In this document: piece by piece, positions 34,649 through 43,892 of the stretch | Numbering within the stretch: position 1 is the first letter of the stretch | How the letters are laid out: each line of letters begins with the position of its first letter | Assembly: GCF_029846255.1 (NCBI RefSeq) | Contig: NZ_JARVWQ010000001.1 | Location: 682,001-746,000, forward strand | Direction: 5' to 3' | DNA length: 64,000 bases | Origin: Amnibacterium sp. CER49 | GTDB lineage: Bacteria; Actinomycetota; Actinomycetes; Actinomycetales; Microbacteriaceae | The notes under the pieces: generated by a model | Seen by the model: only the letters and a program-made list of their open reading frames with translations | Database searches by the model: none | What the model was told of the DNA's origin: nothing | Position numbers and translations under genes: made by a program

Positions 34649-35643
34649 CTCGTCCGGCTCACTTCGCCTAGAAGGTCAGTCCAAGTCTCAGAGCACCTCT
34701 CTAGCGCGCGAGCGAGCCTGTACTGCATCGACTGCTTAGAGACGCTTACTGCTTCCGCGATCGAGGCGAGCCACCCGTCCGCTGAAGTATCGTCGACGAT
34801 ACCAGGATAATCAGCACCGTAAAGCTCAACCAGTTGCGGGTGCCGGACGCATATGACGGGGACGAGCGCTTCCAGCGCTCGCACCATTACGCCGCTTTGG
34901 TAGAAGTGCTGGTACGGAATGATTACTCCCGCCGCACCTTGGATCAGTCGGCGGAAGTCTGCCTCGGGAACGAAGAGATCGTGGACCTCCCATCCCGCAA
35001 CCGCTGGCCATCCCCTGCCCCAAATCTGCAAACGGAAATGCGATAATCGGTCGTCCCTGGCAATCCGCTCTAGGATGCCAACGTCCCTAGCACTTTTGAA
35101 CTGCCCTAGTACGCGGATGGTCGCTGCTTCCTCAGTGAAAGCCACCTCAGATGAGACGGCCATGACCGGGTGAAGGACTACTTTCGCTGAGATGCCCGTC
35201 AATTCCAGTAGCTCTCGCGCAGCAGCCTCGGTGTGACACACATACCGAACACGGGCCGACTTCCCCGCGATTCTACAGGAGCGTAAGGCTAGGGCCCCGT
35301 AGCCGAACTGAGGACGCAAGGGTCGTACGTCATGGATGATGATAGTGATATCCCGTGCGATGCTAGCCAGAAGCCAACTCAGACCGTCGAAATACCCAAA
35401 CGCTGGCCACAGAACGATTATCCTCTCAATAGAAGGGGCACTTAGTGCAAGCGCCAATCTCTCGCCTAGGGCTCGCAGCGCAGATGTTGCTTTGCGAAGA
35501 CCTGTGACGCCTTCGACGGGGGTCGCTTTCATCCGTCCGACCACAACACCTGCAGTTTGCAACGTTGCAATCAACTCTTCCTCGTAGTGAGCAAGGGCCT
35601 CAGGAAGAGGATTATAGAATGACCACTGTGACTCTTGTTGCAT
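34642..35643 (-). CDS. GT-B type glycosyltransferase
   Basis: A 333-residue glycosyltransferase starting MQQESQWSFYNPLPEALAHY. C-terminal half features fit the GT4-like fold: IRVLGQFKSARDVGILERIA, LQIWGRGWPAV, and a donor-site stretch IQGAAGVIIPYQHFYQSGV followed by RALEALVPVICV. The N-terminal acceptor domain is short, with IIVLWPAFGYFDGLSWLLA and IIIHDVRPLRPQFG. A frame 86 codons longer overlaps the upstream GT2 gene and has no similarity, so the ATG at 35641-35643 is used. Sugar specificity unknown. Confidence 0.75.
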   Translation of the reverse strand: MQQESQWSFYNPLPEALAHYEEELIATLQTAGVVVGRMKATPVEGVTGLRKATSALRALGERLALALSAPSIERIIVLWPAFGYFDGLSWLLASIARDITIIIHDVRPLRPQFGYGALALRSCRIAGKSARVRYVCHTEAAARELLELTGISAKVVLHPVMAVSSEVAFTEEAATIRVLGQFKSARDVGILERIARDDRLSHFRLQIWGRGWPAVAGWEVHDLFVPEADFRRLIQGAAGVIIPYQHFYQSGVMVRALEALVPVICVRHPQLVELYGADYPGIVDDTSADGWLASIAEAVSVSKQSMQYRLARALERCSETWTDLLGEVSRTRC

Positions 35644-35650
35644 GTGCGAT

Positions 35651-36490
35651 CTACTGACCTCGAAGGTGCAGAGCACCAGTGAAACCATCGACCAGCCCCT
35701 GTAGCCGCCGCCCAGCTTGAGCCGGGCTCCTGAGATCTCGCCAGAGTATCCGTGCGAGTACAGCCACAACGGAGAGCGTGACGAGAAGCGGCTTCCTTCT
35801 CTTGCGCCAGAAAAGCACTCTGTTCCGCGCCGCGAAGTAGACAGGCGTTCCAGCAGTATCTTGCCATGCAACTGCACTGGGGATGACCATAACGGGACCA
35901 ATTTGTGTTAGGCGAGCGGAGACGTCCACGTCCTCCCAGTAGAGAAAGTAATCTTCGTCCAGACCACCGATTTGGTCTAGAGCAGCACGGCGTGCGAAAA
36001 TGCACGCTCCATCAAGCCAGCGGACCGCGCGCTCTTGCCTACGGTCGGTGAACCTGTGCACCGCGTTTCCCGCCCAAGTCAAGTCCCCTCCCCCAGACCA
36101 CTGGACATTCGTTGCTGTCATTGCCAGGACGGGGCCAAAGGCGCTCGCCCTCTCGTATCGCCGAGATGCTGACATCAACATTTCCGCGGCATTTGGATCC
36201 ATTAAGACTTCATGCGTAAGCAAGGCAACCATACTTAGGCTGGACGGGAGCATCGCCAGGCCTCGATTCATCCCTCCTGCATAACCGAGGTTGCGCTCGA
36301 GTCTGATGAATTGAACGTCAGGCCAGCGGTTCTCTAGCTCACCAACAACACCGTCGGCAGAGCAATTATCGACAACCACGACGCTACGCGGAGGACAGGT
36401 CTGCGAAAAGAGGCTCTGAAGAGTCCGCTCGAACTCTGGACCTCGTCTGTAGTAAAGCACCACAGCTCCCCACGCACCAGCGCTATCCAA
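35651..36490 (-). CDS. Family-2 glycosyltransferase, rhamnosyltransferase-like
   Basis: A 279-residue GT2 of the WbbL/RfbF type: VVLYYRRGPEFERTLQSLFS, VVVDNCSADGVVGEL and LERNLGYAGGMNRGLAML. The conserved acceptor-site block is RWLDGACIFARRAALDQIGG, then LDEDYFLYWEDVDVSARLTQ. Rhamnose transfer is the common activity for this pattern but is not provable here. TTG start at 36488-36490 with GGAAGGGAGG about 11 bases upstream. A gap of 146 bases separates it from the upstream gene. Confidence 0.83.
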   Translation of the reverse strand: MDSAGAWGAVVLYYRRGPEFERTLQSLFSQTCPPRSVVVVDNCSADGVVGELENRWPDVQFIRLERNLGYAGGMNRGLAMLPSSLSMVALLTHEVLMDPNAAEMLMSASRRYERASAFGPVLAMTATNVQWSGGGDLTWAGNAVHRFTDRRQERAVRWLDGACIFARRAALDQIGGLDEDYFLYWEDVDVSARLTQIGPVMVIPSAVAWQDTAGTPVYFAARNRVLFWRKRRKPLLVTLSVVAVLARILWRDLRSPAQAGRRLQGLVDGFTGALHLRGQ

Positions 36491-36636
36491 AAGAGCTTAG
36501 CCTCCCTTCCTACATTGCGACCTTCGTCGAGCCCGGATCTTGGTGTAAATGACGACGTAAGAGCTCGATCGCCGCGCGACCCGCCGCAGTTACCGAACGA
36601 AAGCCTGGGTGGCCTGCGGGGGTTGCCATCTCATTT

Positions 36637-37803
36637 TCAATTGTGCACGCTGTCTTGATTACCGTCCGCCGGGGCAGGCGCGAAGGCAGATACCCATCTT
36701 GGAAACGCTGAGTAGCCTAGTGTCCAGTCAGTTAACGCCTCGTACCGAGCCACGTAGTCTTCCTGCCGCAGCCCGGACGCGGCCAAGGCGACCCTACCCG
36801 ACATGTGATTGCCGCACTGTAGCGCACTCTCCAAAGCGGCAGCGAAGGCTTCAGGATCGTTAGGGTTCACCGCGTAAATCGTCGCCACTTTGAAATAATC
36901 TGCTATTCCGCCAGTGGCAGTTACGACGGCCGGGCAGCCGATTTGCATTGCCTCCATGAGAGTTGTTGCTCCAGCCGCGTGCAGATTTTCGCGACTAGGT
37001 ATAGCGACGCACGAGGCACGCACGTACAGCTCGGCAAGGGTATCCGCGCCCCCTGCTGCAACAGACACGTTATCAGGCAGCGGGACCCCACTGATGTTGA
37101 CGTTGCTTGAGAAGATTACAAAGTCGACAGCGGGCAATGAGCGAGCCACGCCAATCAGCAGTAGCCAGTCTCTGTCGGGATCGTTGCCTGGAGCAACAAC
37201 GAGCGGCCTCCCTCCATCAGGCCGGCGGGCCTTTACTCGACCAGATATGTCGGTCGTGCCGAACGGAACTTGTAGAACGACTCGGCCTCTAACCGCCTTA
37301 TTCGACACCGCGCGATTGACGGCACTGTGCACCAGTTCTACCGCGGCCGAGCGCAGCGCGTAGGCAACAATCCAACGTTTCAGCCTGCTCCACCGAAGCC
37401 AGTTATCCCATAGCCAAACGGATTGCGCGAGTATGGGGGTTCCCTTAATGCCCATTGGCCTACCCCATAGCGCAACCCCCAGATGTTCGGCTTCTGTGTG
37501 AGTCCAAATTACGTCGGCCCAGCGGAGCAATTTGCGGTTGTCCCAAACGTGTACAAGATCTGCTCCCGTGCAGCGACGCGATACCTTCGCCAGTAGTGCA
37601 AGCGGCAGGACGCGCCGCTTGTCCATCGACCAGCGAAGCTCGTAGTCACGACCCGCAAGATGGTACCCGTAGGGGGTCTCGTCCCATCGAAGACCCCGTT
37701 CAAAAGCAGCGCGCCAGGACCGCACGGAATAGCCGTACGGCAGCACTACTGCCACACGAACGCGTGGTGCTGAGCTGCGCGGCGGCCTGGAGGGCTTCCT
37801 CAT
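36637..37803 (-). CDS. Family-4 glycosyltransferase
   Basis: A 388-residue GT-B enzyme. The N-terminal domain has RVRVAVVLPYGYSVRSWRAA and ADLVHVWDNRKLLRWADVIW. The C-terminal donor domain shows VVAPGNDPDRDWLLLIGVAR, FVIFSSNVNISGVPLP and the E-x7-E region SRENLHAAGATTLMEAMQIG before CPAVVTATGGIADYF. The ATG at 37801-37803 overlaps the previous stop as ATGA and is preferred to a GTG five codons earlier. Sugar unknown. Confidence 0.82.
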   Translation of the reverse strand: MRKPSRPPRSSAPRVRVAVVLPYGYSVRSWRAAFERGLRWDETPYGYHLAGRDYELRWSMDKRRVLPLALLAKVSRRCTGADLVHVWDNRKLLRWADVIWTHTEAEHLGVALWGRPMGIKGTPILAQSVWLWDNWLRWSRLKRWIVAYALRSAAVELVHSAVNRAVSNKAVRGRVVLQVPFGTTDISGRVKARRPDGGRPLVVAPGNDPDRDWLLLIGVARSLPAVDFVIFSSNVNISGVPLPDNVSVAAGGADTLAELYVRASCVAIPSRENLHAAGATTLMEAMQIGCPAVVTATGGIADYFKVATIYAVNPNDPEAFAAALESALQCGNHMSGRVALAASGLRQEDYVARYEALTDWTLGYSAFPRWVSAFAPAPADGNQDSVHN

Positions 37804-38828
37804 CGCGAACTCCACCACGACCGCTTCCCCTTCTTGAGGACGGTCGCCTTGGCATACACCCTGGCGTGCGCCTCTGCTAGACGCACCCAGTTGCGAGCGT
37901 CGCTTAAAGGAGCGTGGTCACGCTCGTGAGCGCGAGCCTCTAGCTCTTCAAGGCACTTCCGCAAGGCACTTGCGTCCCATGCTGTCGGCAGCAGCTGCAC
38001 CCATGCCTGTCCTACTTCCGCAGCCAGTCCCTCGGAGGCTGAAGACCGGGAGAGCACCACGGGGACATCTAGAGATAATGCGAGGATCGCAGCTCCGGAA
38101 TTGTAGAAGTTCGGATACGGCAACACGACCGCAGAGCTCGTCTTGATGAGGCGCAATAGTTCAGTTGTCGGCAGAGATTCGCTGCGCAGCTGCACTCGGT
38201 CGGCAGTCCTCGCAGATATCGACTCCAGCGCGTGCAGGTACGAGTCTGTCTCGGCGCGCCCCACCACGAGTAGCTTTGGTAGTGTGACATCCGAGTCCGC
38301 CCACGCATTCATAAGACGCTCGATATCTTTGTAGCGACGCAGGTGTCCGAACAGCAGGACGCGTTCCGACGATTTGGCATCCGAGACGTCGTACGGATGA
38401 ATGATGGGCCGGTAATCTCCGTGGGGTAGGAAGACGTTTGGCCACATATCGACGTCCACCCTCGGTGTCGCAGCCATGAAGATGCGAACGTACACTGTCC
38501 GCTGCCATATAGCGAGGCCGAGCCTCGCAGTCGAGGTACGTGGCTGGTGCGGCCGAAGATTATGAATAGTCTCTATATGCGGGACCCCGCGCCATTTGTT
38601 CATCATCGCCAGTACACACAAGAGCATTACATTGCGCAGGTTGATTACGAAGCCGCCGGTGAACAGAGCCTCTGGCCAGTGAAAGTGCACGGCGTCGTAA
38701 TGATCAAAAAGTGCGCGACGCCAAGTAAATGTGATGAGTTCGCACTCCTGTCCGACGTATCTCATGAAGAGTTCGCCGAACGGATTGTCATGAGAAGACG
38801 AAGACATGGGCAGAGTAAGAACTCGCAT
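37800..38828 (-). CDS. Glycosyltransferase, GT-B type
   Basis: A 342-residue protein with an acceptor half containing LFDHYDAVHFHWPEALFTGG and PHIETIHNLRPHQPRTST. The donor half has RVLLFGHLRRYKDIERLMNA, LLVVGRAETDSYLHAL and VVLPYPNFYNSGAAILALSL. This VHFHWPE-type sequence is common among capsule and exopolysaccharide transferases of Actinobacteria. AAGGAG is six bases from the ATG at 38828 but only three from the alternative GTG at 38831, which decides the start. The preceding flippase stop overlaps by one base. Confidence 0.78.
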   Translation of the reverse strand: MRVLTLPMSSSSHDNPFGELFMRYVGQECELITFTWRRALFDHYDAVHFHWPEALFTGGFVINLRNVMLLCVLAMMNKWRGVPHIETIHNLRPHQPRTSTARLGLAIWQRTVYVRIFMAATPRVDVDMWPNVFLPHGDYRPIIHPYDVSDAKSSERVLLFGHLRRYKDIERLMNAWADSDVTLPKLLVVGRAETDSYLHALESISARTADRVQLRSESLPTTELLRLIKTSSAVVLPYPNFYNSGAAILALSLDVPVVLSRSSASEGLAAEVGQAWVQLLPTAWDASALRKCLEELEARAHERDHAPLSDARNWVRLAEAHARVYAKATVLKKGKRSWWSSR

Positions 38829-40279
38829 CACCTACTCCTTATCAGAATGAGCATCCTCAAGAGTGCCGCCGTGAGTGCGGTCGTCGTTATCCAAGTCGAG
38901 ACTTGTACGACGACAACGACCAAGTTCGGCTCTGAGTGAAACGTAAGGACCCGTGCAAGGGCTGTAGTGCACACTGCTCCTACAACTGCAGCGATGAAAG
39001 GCGCAAGAGCAGGTTTTATGAGATTCGGAAAGTTCGCAGAGCGGACACGCCCCAGAACCAGAGTGCTTGAGCACCATATTGCAATATACGACATTGACAT
39101 GACCTGTGCCACCGCCGTCGGTCCTGACGGAGCAACTGACACTACGCCAACGATTGCTAATGCTCGACCCGGAAGTTCAGTTAACAAAAGCAAGGACGTG
39201 CGCCCCAAGGCAAGCAGCCCCCAATAGTAGATGTAACCAGCTGCTTGAAAGGCACCGCCAATGGCAAGAACCTGAACAAGACTGCCAGTTTGTCCCCACC
39301 GCGAGCCAAACACAGTACTGACCAAAGTCGGCCCGCATGAAAAAAGCATGCCTAGGAGAGGAAGTGTGACCCAGCAGAGACGCCGTTGTATTCGCTGAAC
39401 CTCCTCGGGGAACCTTCCTTCTCTGATCGCCCTGGCCATGTGCGGAAGCATCACTCGCGTCAGAGGAGTTGCAATTTGTTGAATCGGCAGCGAGACGAGT
39501 TGGAATGCCCTGTTGTACAGACCGGTTGCCGTAGTGCCTTGTAGGCGACCGAGCATTACAGTGTCTATATTTGATCCGATATAATTCAGCACCTGCAAAA
39601 TGCTCGAGTTGCGCCCGAAGCGCAGATGATGCGCCATCGATCCTGCTTTGTTGAATCGAGAGGGCTTCCACCGGTCGCTGAATACCGCGATTAGTAGTTG
39701 AACGTAGGCGGGTATCAAAATCGCGCATGCCAATGCTCCTACGCCACCTTCGAGAAGCGCGGCTGCGACCGCCGCGGCGAAGCCACTCGCCTGCGCTGCG
39801 AGGTCGCCGTATGCAAGCACCCCGACTCTGCCGGCTAGTTGCAGCCGGACACGGTGTTGGACAGCAAAACCGCTCGCAGGAAATATCATCGCCACCGCGC
39901 CGAGATACGCAACGACCGCCGGCGATGAATAGAACTGCGCGGCAAGTGGGGCGATGCATAGCACTAACGCGCCTGCTCCAATGCCTATGGCCCCGTTGAG
40001 CCAGAATAGGTTTGATTGCTCCTGCTGGCTGATGTTCACGGTACGAAGCGCCGAAAGCGAAAGCCCCAAATCCGAAAGCACGGTTGCAAGTCCCGTAATA
40101 GTGGCGCCCATTGCAGCGATGCCGTATGCGCTGGGGGGGAGCAGGCGGGTCAAAACCACCAGGGATGCAATTTGCAGCGCATACCGTCCCCACTGCCCGT
40201 AAAGCGTGCGTGAAACTTGACCGCGACTTAAAGTGGACCATAGCTTCAGAGCTGGCTTACGGATAGTACCTAATCTCAC
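38828..40279 (-). CDS. wzx: Wzx-type polysaccharide flippase
   Basis: A 483-residue polytopic protein of the MOP superfamily (PST family) with about 14 helices. Typical features are the N-terminal GQWGRYALQIASLVVLTRLL, then PPSAYGIAAMGATITGLATV, the conserved loop GRNSSILQVLNYIGSNIDTV, LGRLQGTTATGLYNRAFQLV, and PLTRVMLPHMARAIREGR. It flips lipid-linked repeat units across the membrane for the neighbouring polymerase. GTG start. It lies between two glycosyltransferase genes in one transcription unit. Confidence 0.9.
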   Translation of the reverse strand: MRLGTIRKPALKLWSTLSRGQVSRTLYGQWGRYALQIASLVVLTRLLPPSAYGIAAMGATITGLATVLSDLGLSLSALRTVNISQQEQSNLFWLNGAIGIGAGALVLCIAPLAAQFYSSPAVVAYLGAVAMIFPASGFAVQHRVRLQLAGRVGVLAYGDLAAQASGFAAAVAAALLEGGVGALACAILIPAYVQLLIAVFSDRWKPSRFNKAGSMAHHLRFGRNSSILQVLNYIGSNIDTVMLGRLQGTTATGLYNRAFQLVSLPIQQIATPLTRVMLPHMARAIREGRFPEEVQRIQRRLCWVTLPLLGMLFSCGPTLVSTVFGSRWGQTGSLVQVLAIGGAFQAAGYIYYWGLLALGRTSLLLLTELPGRALAIVGVVSVAPSGPTAVAQVMSMSYIAIWCSSTLVLGRVRSANFPNLIKPALAPFIAAVVGAVCTTALARVLTFHSEPNLVVVVVQVSTWITTTALTAALLRMLILIRSR

Positions 40280-40374
40280 AGCGCACCCGGCATACGTCTA
40301 CTGGTCAAAGTTCATTGATACGACTTTGCAGGCTATTCTCGCATTGTTAGGAGCCGTAGTCGCATTCGCATCGT

Positions 40375-41502
40375 TCAGCTAGGTTCCCCAGGCGATTCTC
40401 GCACCTTGGCAGATTCCGTAAGTACCTCGCCATAGCGAGAACAGACAAGGTGCCAGGTAAACTTGGCTCGGGCACGCTGGATAGTTTCCTGCCGTAGACG
40501 ATCACGCGTATCTGGATCGGACATCACGGCACGTACGCCCGCGTAGATTTCCTCGCTGGTGGCTTGCACGAACACGCCACTGTCGCCGAGAACTTCCTTA
40601 TTGTAAGCCGTGTCTCGGGCAACCACCGGGGCACCAAGCGCCATCGCTTGCACTAGCGCCGGATTCGTGCCGCCCACACTATGGCCGTGGAAGTACACTC
40701 CAGCGTGTTGCCAGAGTGAGTGCAATAAATCATCGTCGCTAACGTGCCCTAGCCATTGTACGTTCGCCAACAACTGCAGTTTTCTTGCCTCCTCGTCGAA
40801 CGATCCGCCGTGGTCGGTCCCCACCAGTACTACGGGCCAATCTTGGGCAAGCGCAGGCACGGCTGCGAAGAACTCGGAGATACTGTTCTCCGGAACGAAA
40901 CGCGCGACCAGCAGGATGTAGCTTCCGTTTACTAGATCAAGAGGTGCTTCTAACTGCCCACGTCGGTCGCCGCCATAGGGAATGTAGTCGCCTGTGACAT
41001 TGAAGTCAGCCCTCCATCGTCTTTCTACTTCGATCGCATCAAAGATGAGGCGGTTCGCAAATTTTGCTGTCATCTTCGCGCCGGCAAAAAACATCTGTCG
41101 AGCGAACCAACTCCACTTTCCACGTTCCCACTCAATGCCGTCGACGTTGACAACGCAGGGGATACCGCGAAGACGCAGCAGCGGAAGGACAAACCCGTTG
41201 GCGACATTCATAACGAGTGCGACGCTGGGCGGTCGAATGACTGCGTGTAGTGCCGCCGTGAATCCGTGCGTTAGCGTCGAAAGAGCCGGGGTACGAATGC
41301 CGTGCGTCTGCACGGACTCAACTCGCGCATCTGCATCGGCGTCGTCTGACTTAACGCTTCCTCGTCTGCCGTACACGGTAACGTTCCATCCGGCATCGAC
41401 CAGGAACGGAGCAAGCTTCCGGACCGCAGTCTCGAAGCCGCCGTAATAGCTCGGGTAGCCCCTGGTGCCAAGAATTGCTACTGAACGCTTCGGCGAAGGC
41501 AT
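40375..41502 (-). CDS. DUF1972/GT4 glycosyltransferase
   Basis: A 375-residue GT-B enzyme whose N-terminal DUF1972 domain (SVAILGTRGYPSYYGGFETA, then VRKLAPFLVDAGWNVTVYG) is typical of rhamnosyltransferases that act directly after the priming sugar (Cps2T/WchF type). The donor domain has VDGIEWERGKWSW, ILLVARFVPENSISEFFAAV, and HSVGGTNPALVQAMALGAPV. GGAG is eight bases from the ATG. It is first in the minus-strand island unit and probably adds the second sugar of the repeat. TTGACG at 41543-41538 could be a -35 element, but no good -10 follows. Confidence 0.87.
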   Translation of the reverse strand: MPSPKRSVAILGTRGYPSYYGGFETAVRKLAPFLVDAGWNVTVYGRRGSVKSDDADADARVESVQTHGIRTPALSTLTHGFTAALHAVIRPPSVALVMNVANGFVLPLLRLRGIPCVVNVDGIEWERGKWSWFARQMFFAGAKMTAKFANRLIFDAIEVERRWRADFNVTGDYIPYGGDRRGQLEAPLDLVNGSYILLVARFVPENSISEFFAAVPALAQDWPVVLVGTDHGGSFDEEARKLQLLANVQWLGHVSDDDLLHSLWQHAGVYFHGHSVGGTNPALVQAMALGAPVVARDTAYNKEVLGDSGVFVQATSEEIYAGVRAVMSDPDTRDRLRQETIQRARAKFTWHLVCSRYGEVLTESAKVRESPGEPS

Positions 41503-41988
41503 TGGTTACTCCATACTCTTTTTTCGCTCCGGGAACTCGTCAAGGCGTCGGGCGGGTAGCAGACGTGAGGAGATTGCCGCTTCGAGGCGCGGACAGCCTG
41601 CCAAGCACTGAATGTCTGGGTCGCGAGAATATCGCGCGTCGACATGTCTTGCCCTATCGACGGCGTCCTGCGCACTGTGGTCACCTTCGATACTTATAGG
41701 CTCAAGGGCTGGTGCTCCGGAGCGTCGTGTGCTCCGCCCCTGTAATTTTGGTTCCGGTCGTCCGTATTGGCACACTCTTGCGATGTAATCCAGCGGCTGG
41801 CGAGCCTGCCCTCAGCTTCGCCTCCACCCCGATACTAGGCCTACCACTTGAGTCTTCGTTTCAACGCTAAGTCGCTGGTACCACGGCTTCCGTAACGCTT
41901 CGGTATGCAGAAGAAGCGGCGCGCCTCAGCCCCTGGTATCGTCGGCGGAAGCGTTTACCTAGCAGGTTCCTGCGATAGTTGGTTGAGT
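41503..41988. other. Gene-free right edge of the low-G+C island
   Basis: About 490 bases with no supported ORF. It would hold the promoter of the minus-strand glycosyltransferase unit (TTGACG at 41543-41538 is the only recognisable piece). Composition rises to the genomic norm beyond it. No att-like repeat or mobility gene noticed. Confidence 0.4.
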
Positions 41989-42798
41989 CTACTGAGAGGT
42001 CATGCCTGTAGGACTTTGCGTGATCGCGCTCGGCGCTACCGTAGGCGACAGCGACCTCCCACAGGCAGCGTCGGGGGCACGTTGCGTGCGGCGTCCTTCG
42101 CTGCCGTGTCGGCTTCTGCTCGTCCCTTCAGGACGACCGCGACGACCAGGACGGTGCAGAGTAGGGCCGGCAGTGCGAGAACGCCCTACCGCAGCCAGCG
42201 CCCGTCGAATGCGCGTGAGCGGAACTGCACTCGCGAGCGAGAATACGGGGCCGAGCGTGACGGGTTTCGCCCGCGCCGCTGCTGGAGGCGACGATCTATT
42301 CCTACCCGGTTCGGCTCTCGCACCGACGGCGCTTCCTGCCCCGGGGTTTATCTGGGCGATGACCTGCTTCGAGAGGTCCGTAGCAGCGGGGCCTGTCCCG
42401 GCCGGTAAGGGCGCCAGGTCGGCCGGTGGCATGACATCTACGATCGGCATCGGGCCGGCGCGATCATGCGCGGGGCGAGGCATCACCGGCCCGGTGTCGC
42501 CTCGAGCCGTGAATGCCCGACAAGCTGCCTTCACCGCGGTGTCGGAAGCGGACGCCATGGTCGTCTGAATCACGTGCGAGTCCCGGGACGCGCTGATTGA
42601 CTCCTGCAGGTCGCTCGGATCGACGTCGTCGCTGTCAACATACTCGTCCAGCGCCCCGGTGTCGGGCCCGACCTGCGCGCTGTCCTCGGCCGGCACAGCG
42701 GTTGCAGGGGCGCCCACCTCTCGGGAGCCTTCGCCCAGGGTGCCCTCCGGCGCCGTGTCGCGGTGCGGGTCGGGATCGCGCTCGTCCGGATCGGTCAC
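41989..42798 (-). pseudogene. Copy 1 of duplicated single-pass membrane protein (decayed)
   Basis: Homologous to the intact genes at 43893-44729 and 57544-58356. GTG start with VTDPDERDPDPHRD, then EYVDSDDVDPSDLQESISAS and AVKAACRAFTARGDTGPV are collinear with copy 2. The C-terminal half has left frame. The transmembrane region is recognisable only in another frame (AFDGRWLR, stop, then TVLVVAVVLKGRAEADTAAK), with TAG at 42188-42186 where copies 2 and 3 have Tyr. So at least one frameshift plus one nonsense mutation has inactivated it. Confidence 0.78.
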
Positions 42799-42885
42799 CT
42801 ACTCATCGTAGGGATGCGGCAGTGTTGGCGCCGCTGCCCCGAATCCGTCGAGATCGCTTAGGCCTTCGCTACTGGGAGGCCTTCG

Positions 42886-43795
42886 CTACTGCGCCACGGT
42901 AAGCGCCGACCACCCTCCTCCGATGCGGGTTCCGGTGGACAGCGTCCTGACGCCGTTCCCGGAGTACCGCCACATCGTGCCGGCGCTGTCGATCGAGACG
43001 AGGTCCGCCGTGAGGTCGCCGCTCAGGTGACCGCCGGCGAGCAGCCGTGGGAACGCCGACGGTGTGAGCGTCTGCCCGAGGTCGATCGGTGCGGTCGCGT
43101 TCTTCCTCGCGCGCGCGCCGGCTCCTTCGTAGAGCGAGAGAGCGCCGGTAGTGCTTCGAGCGACCACGCCGGCGGCGCATTGCTTGTCGAAGTCACCGAC
43201 CCCGATGAACTGCAGCGAGGCGGGAAAGGTGCCGGTGCTGGTCGCAGCGCCGAAGGTGGCGCTGCCGGAGCCGAGCAGCAACTGCACCTCACCGTTCACC
43301 TGCTGATCGAGGAGGTTGGCGTGCTTATCGCCCGTGAAGTCGCCCACGGCGATCGGTGAGGTCGCCGTCGTCGCCAGCCGCGTCGCGGCGCTGAACGAAC
43401 CCGCGCAGGTGCCCCTCATGAGCCATAGCGAGTGGTCCGAGGAATCCAGCCCAGCAGGTGGGGGCGCCGTCGCCGTTCAGGTCGCCAGGCAGCAGCAGCC
43501 GCAAGTACGCGGTACCGAACCACTGTCGACCGTGATGGCGATGTTCGGCGCCCAGTCGTAGGAGGTGCGCGGTAGAAGAGGAGCGCGCCGCTGCTGTACA
43601 CGGCGAGGAAGTCGGGGGTTCCGTTGCAGTCGAGGTCAGGCCCGTTGTGGGCGACTGCGGGCAGCGTGAAGAGCCGGTAGAGGCTCTCGCGGGCGCATCG
43701 AACGTGCTCGGCGCGTCAAGCCGGCAGCGACGATAGCCGTGAGCGTGACCACGTGAACGGCGCCTTGGATCGTGCGCGCATGGAGATCTCACTCA
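42886..43795 (-). pseudogene. FG-GAP/VCBS-repeat protein gene, copy 1 (frameshifted)
   Basis: The last 177 codons are open and read as FG-GAP beta-propeller repeats: SPIAVGDFTGDKHANLLDQQ, FPASLQFIGVGDFDKQ, LLAGGHLSGDLTADLVSIDS, and the end GGWSALTVAQ. Further upstream another repeat (PDLDCNGTPDFLAVYSSGAL) is found in a different frame, and the stretch linking them contains stops, so at least two frameshifts are present. Such proteins are usually secreted; no clear signal peptide survives. It precedes copy 1 of the membrane protein by 87 bases, exactly as copy 2 does. Confidence 0.7.
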
Positions 43796-43892
43796 CACGT
43801 TTCCGCGCATTAACTTCGATCCAGAGGTGCGCAGATTACGATTCGGAAGATCGAGGTACGTCGCTCGTGCTGTTTCGCTAGCCCGGCCGGGC

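Larger units (their letters stand above)
30420..41900. other. Lower-G+C exopolysaccharide island
   Basis: Base composition and codon choice shift for about 11 kb. A sampled line at 31081-31140 has 34 of 60 G/C, against 45 of 60 at 8881-8940. The block holds a self-contained Wzx/Wzy set: BY-kinase on plus; polymerase, six glycosyltransferases and a flippase on minus. Horizontal acquisition is inferred; no mobility gene is present at either end. Confidence 0.75.
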
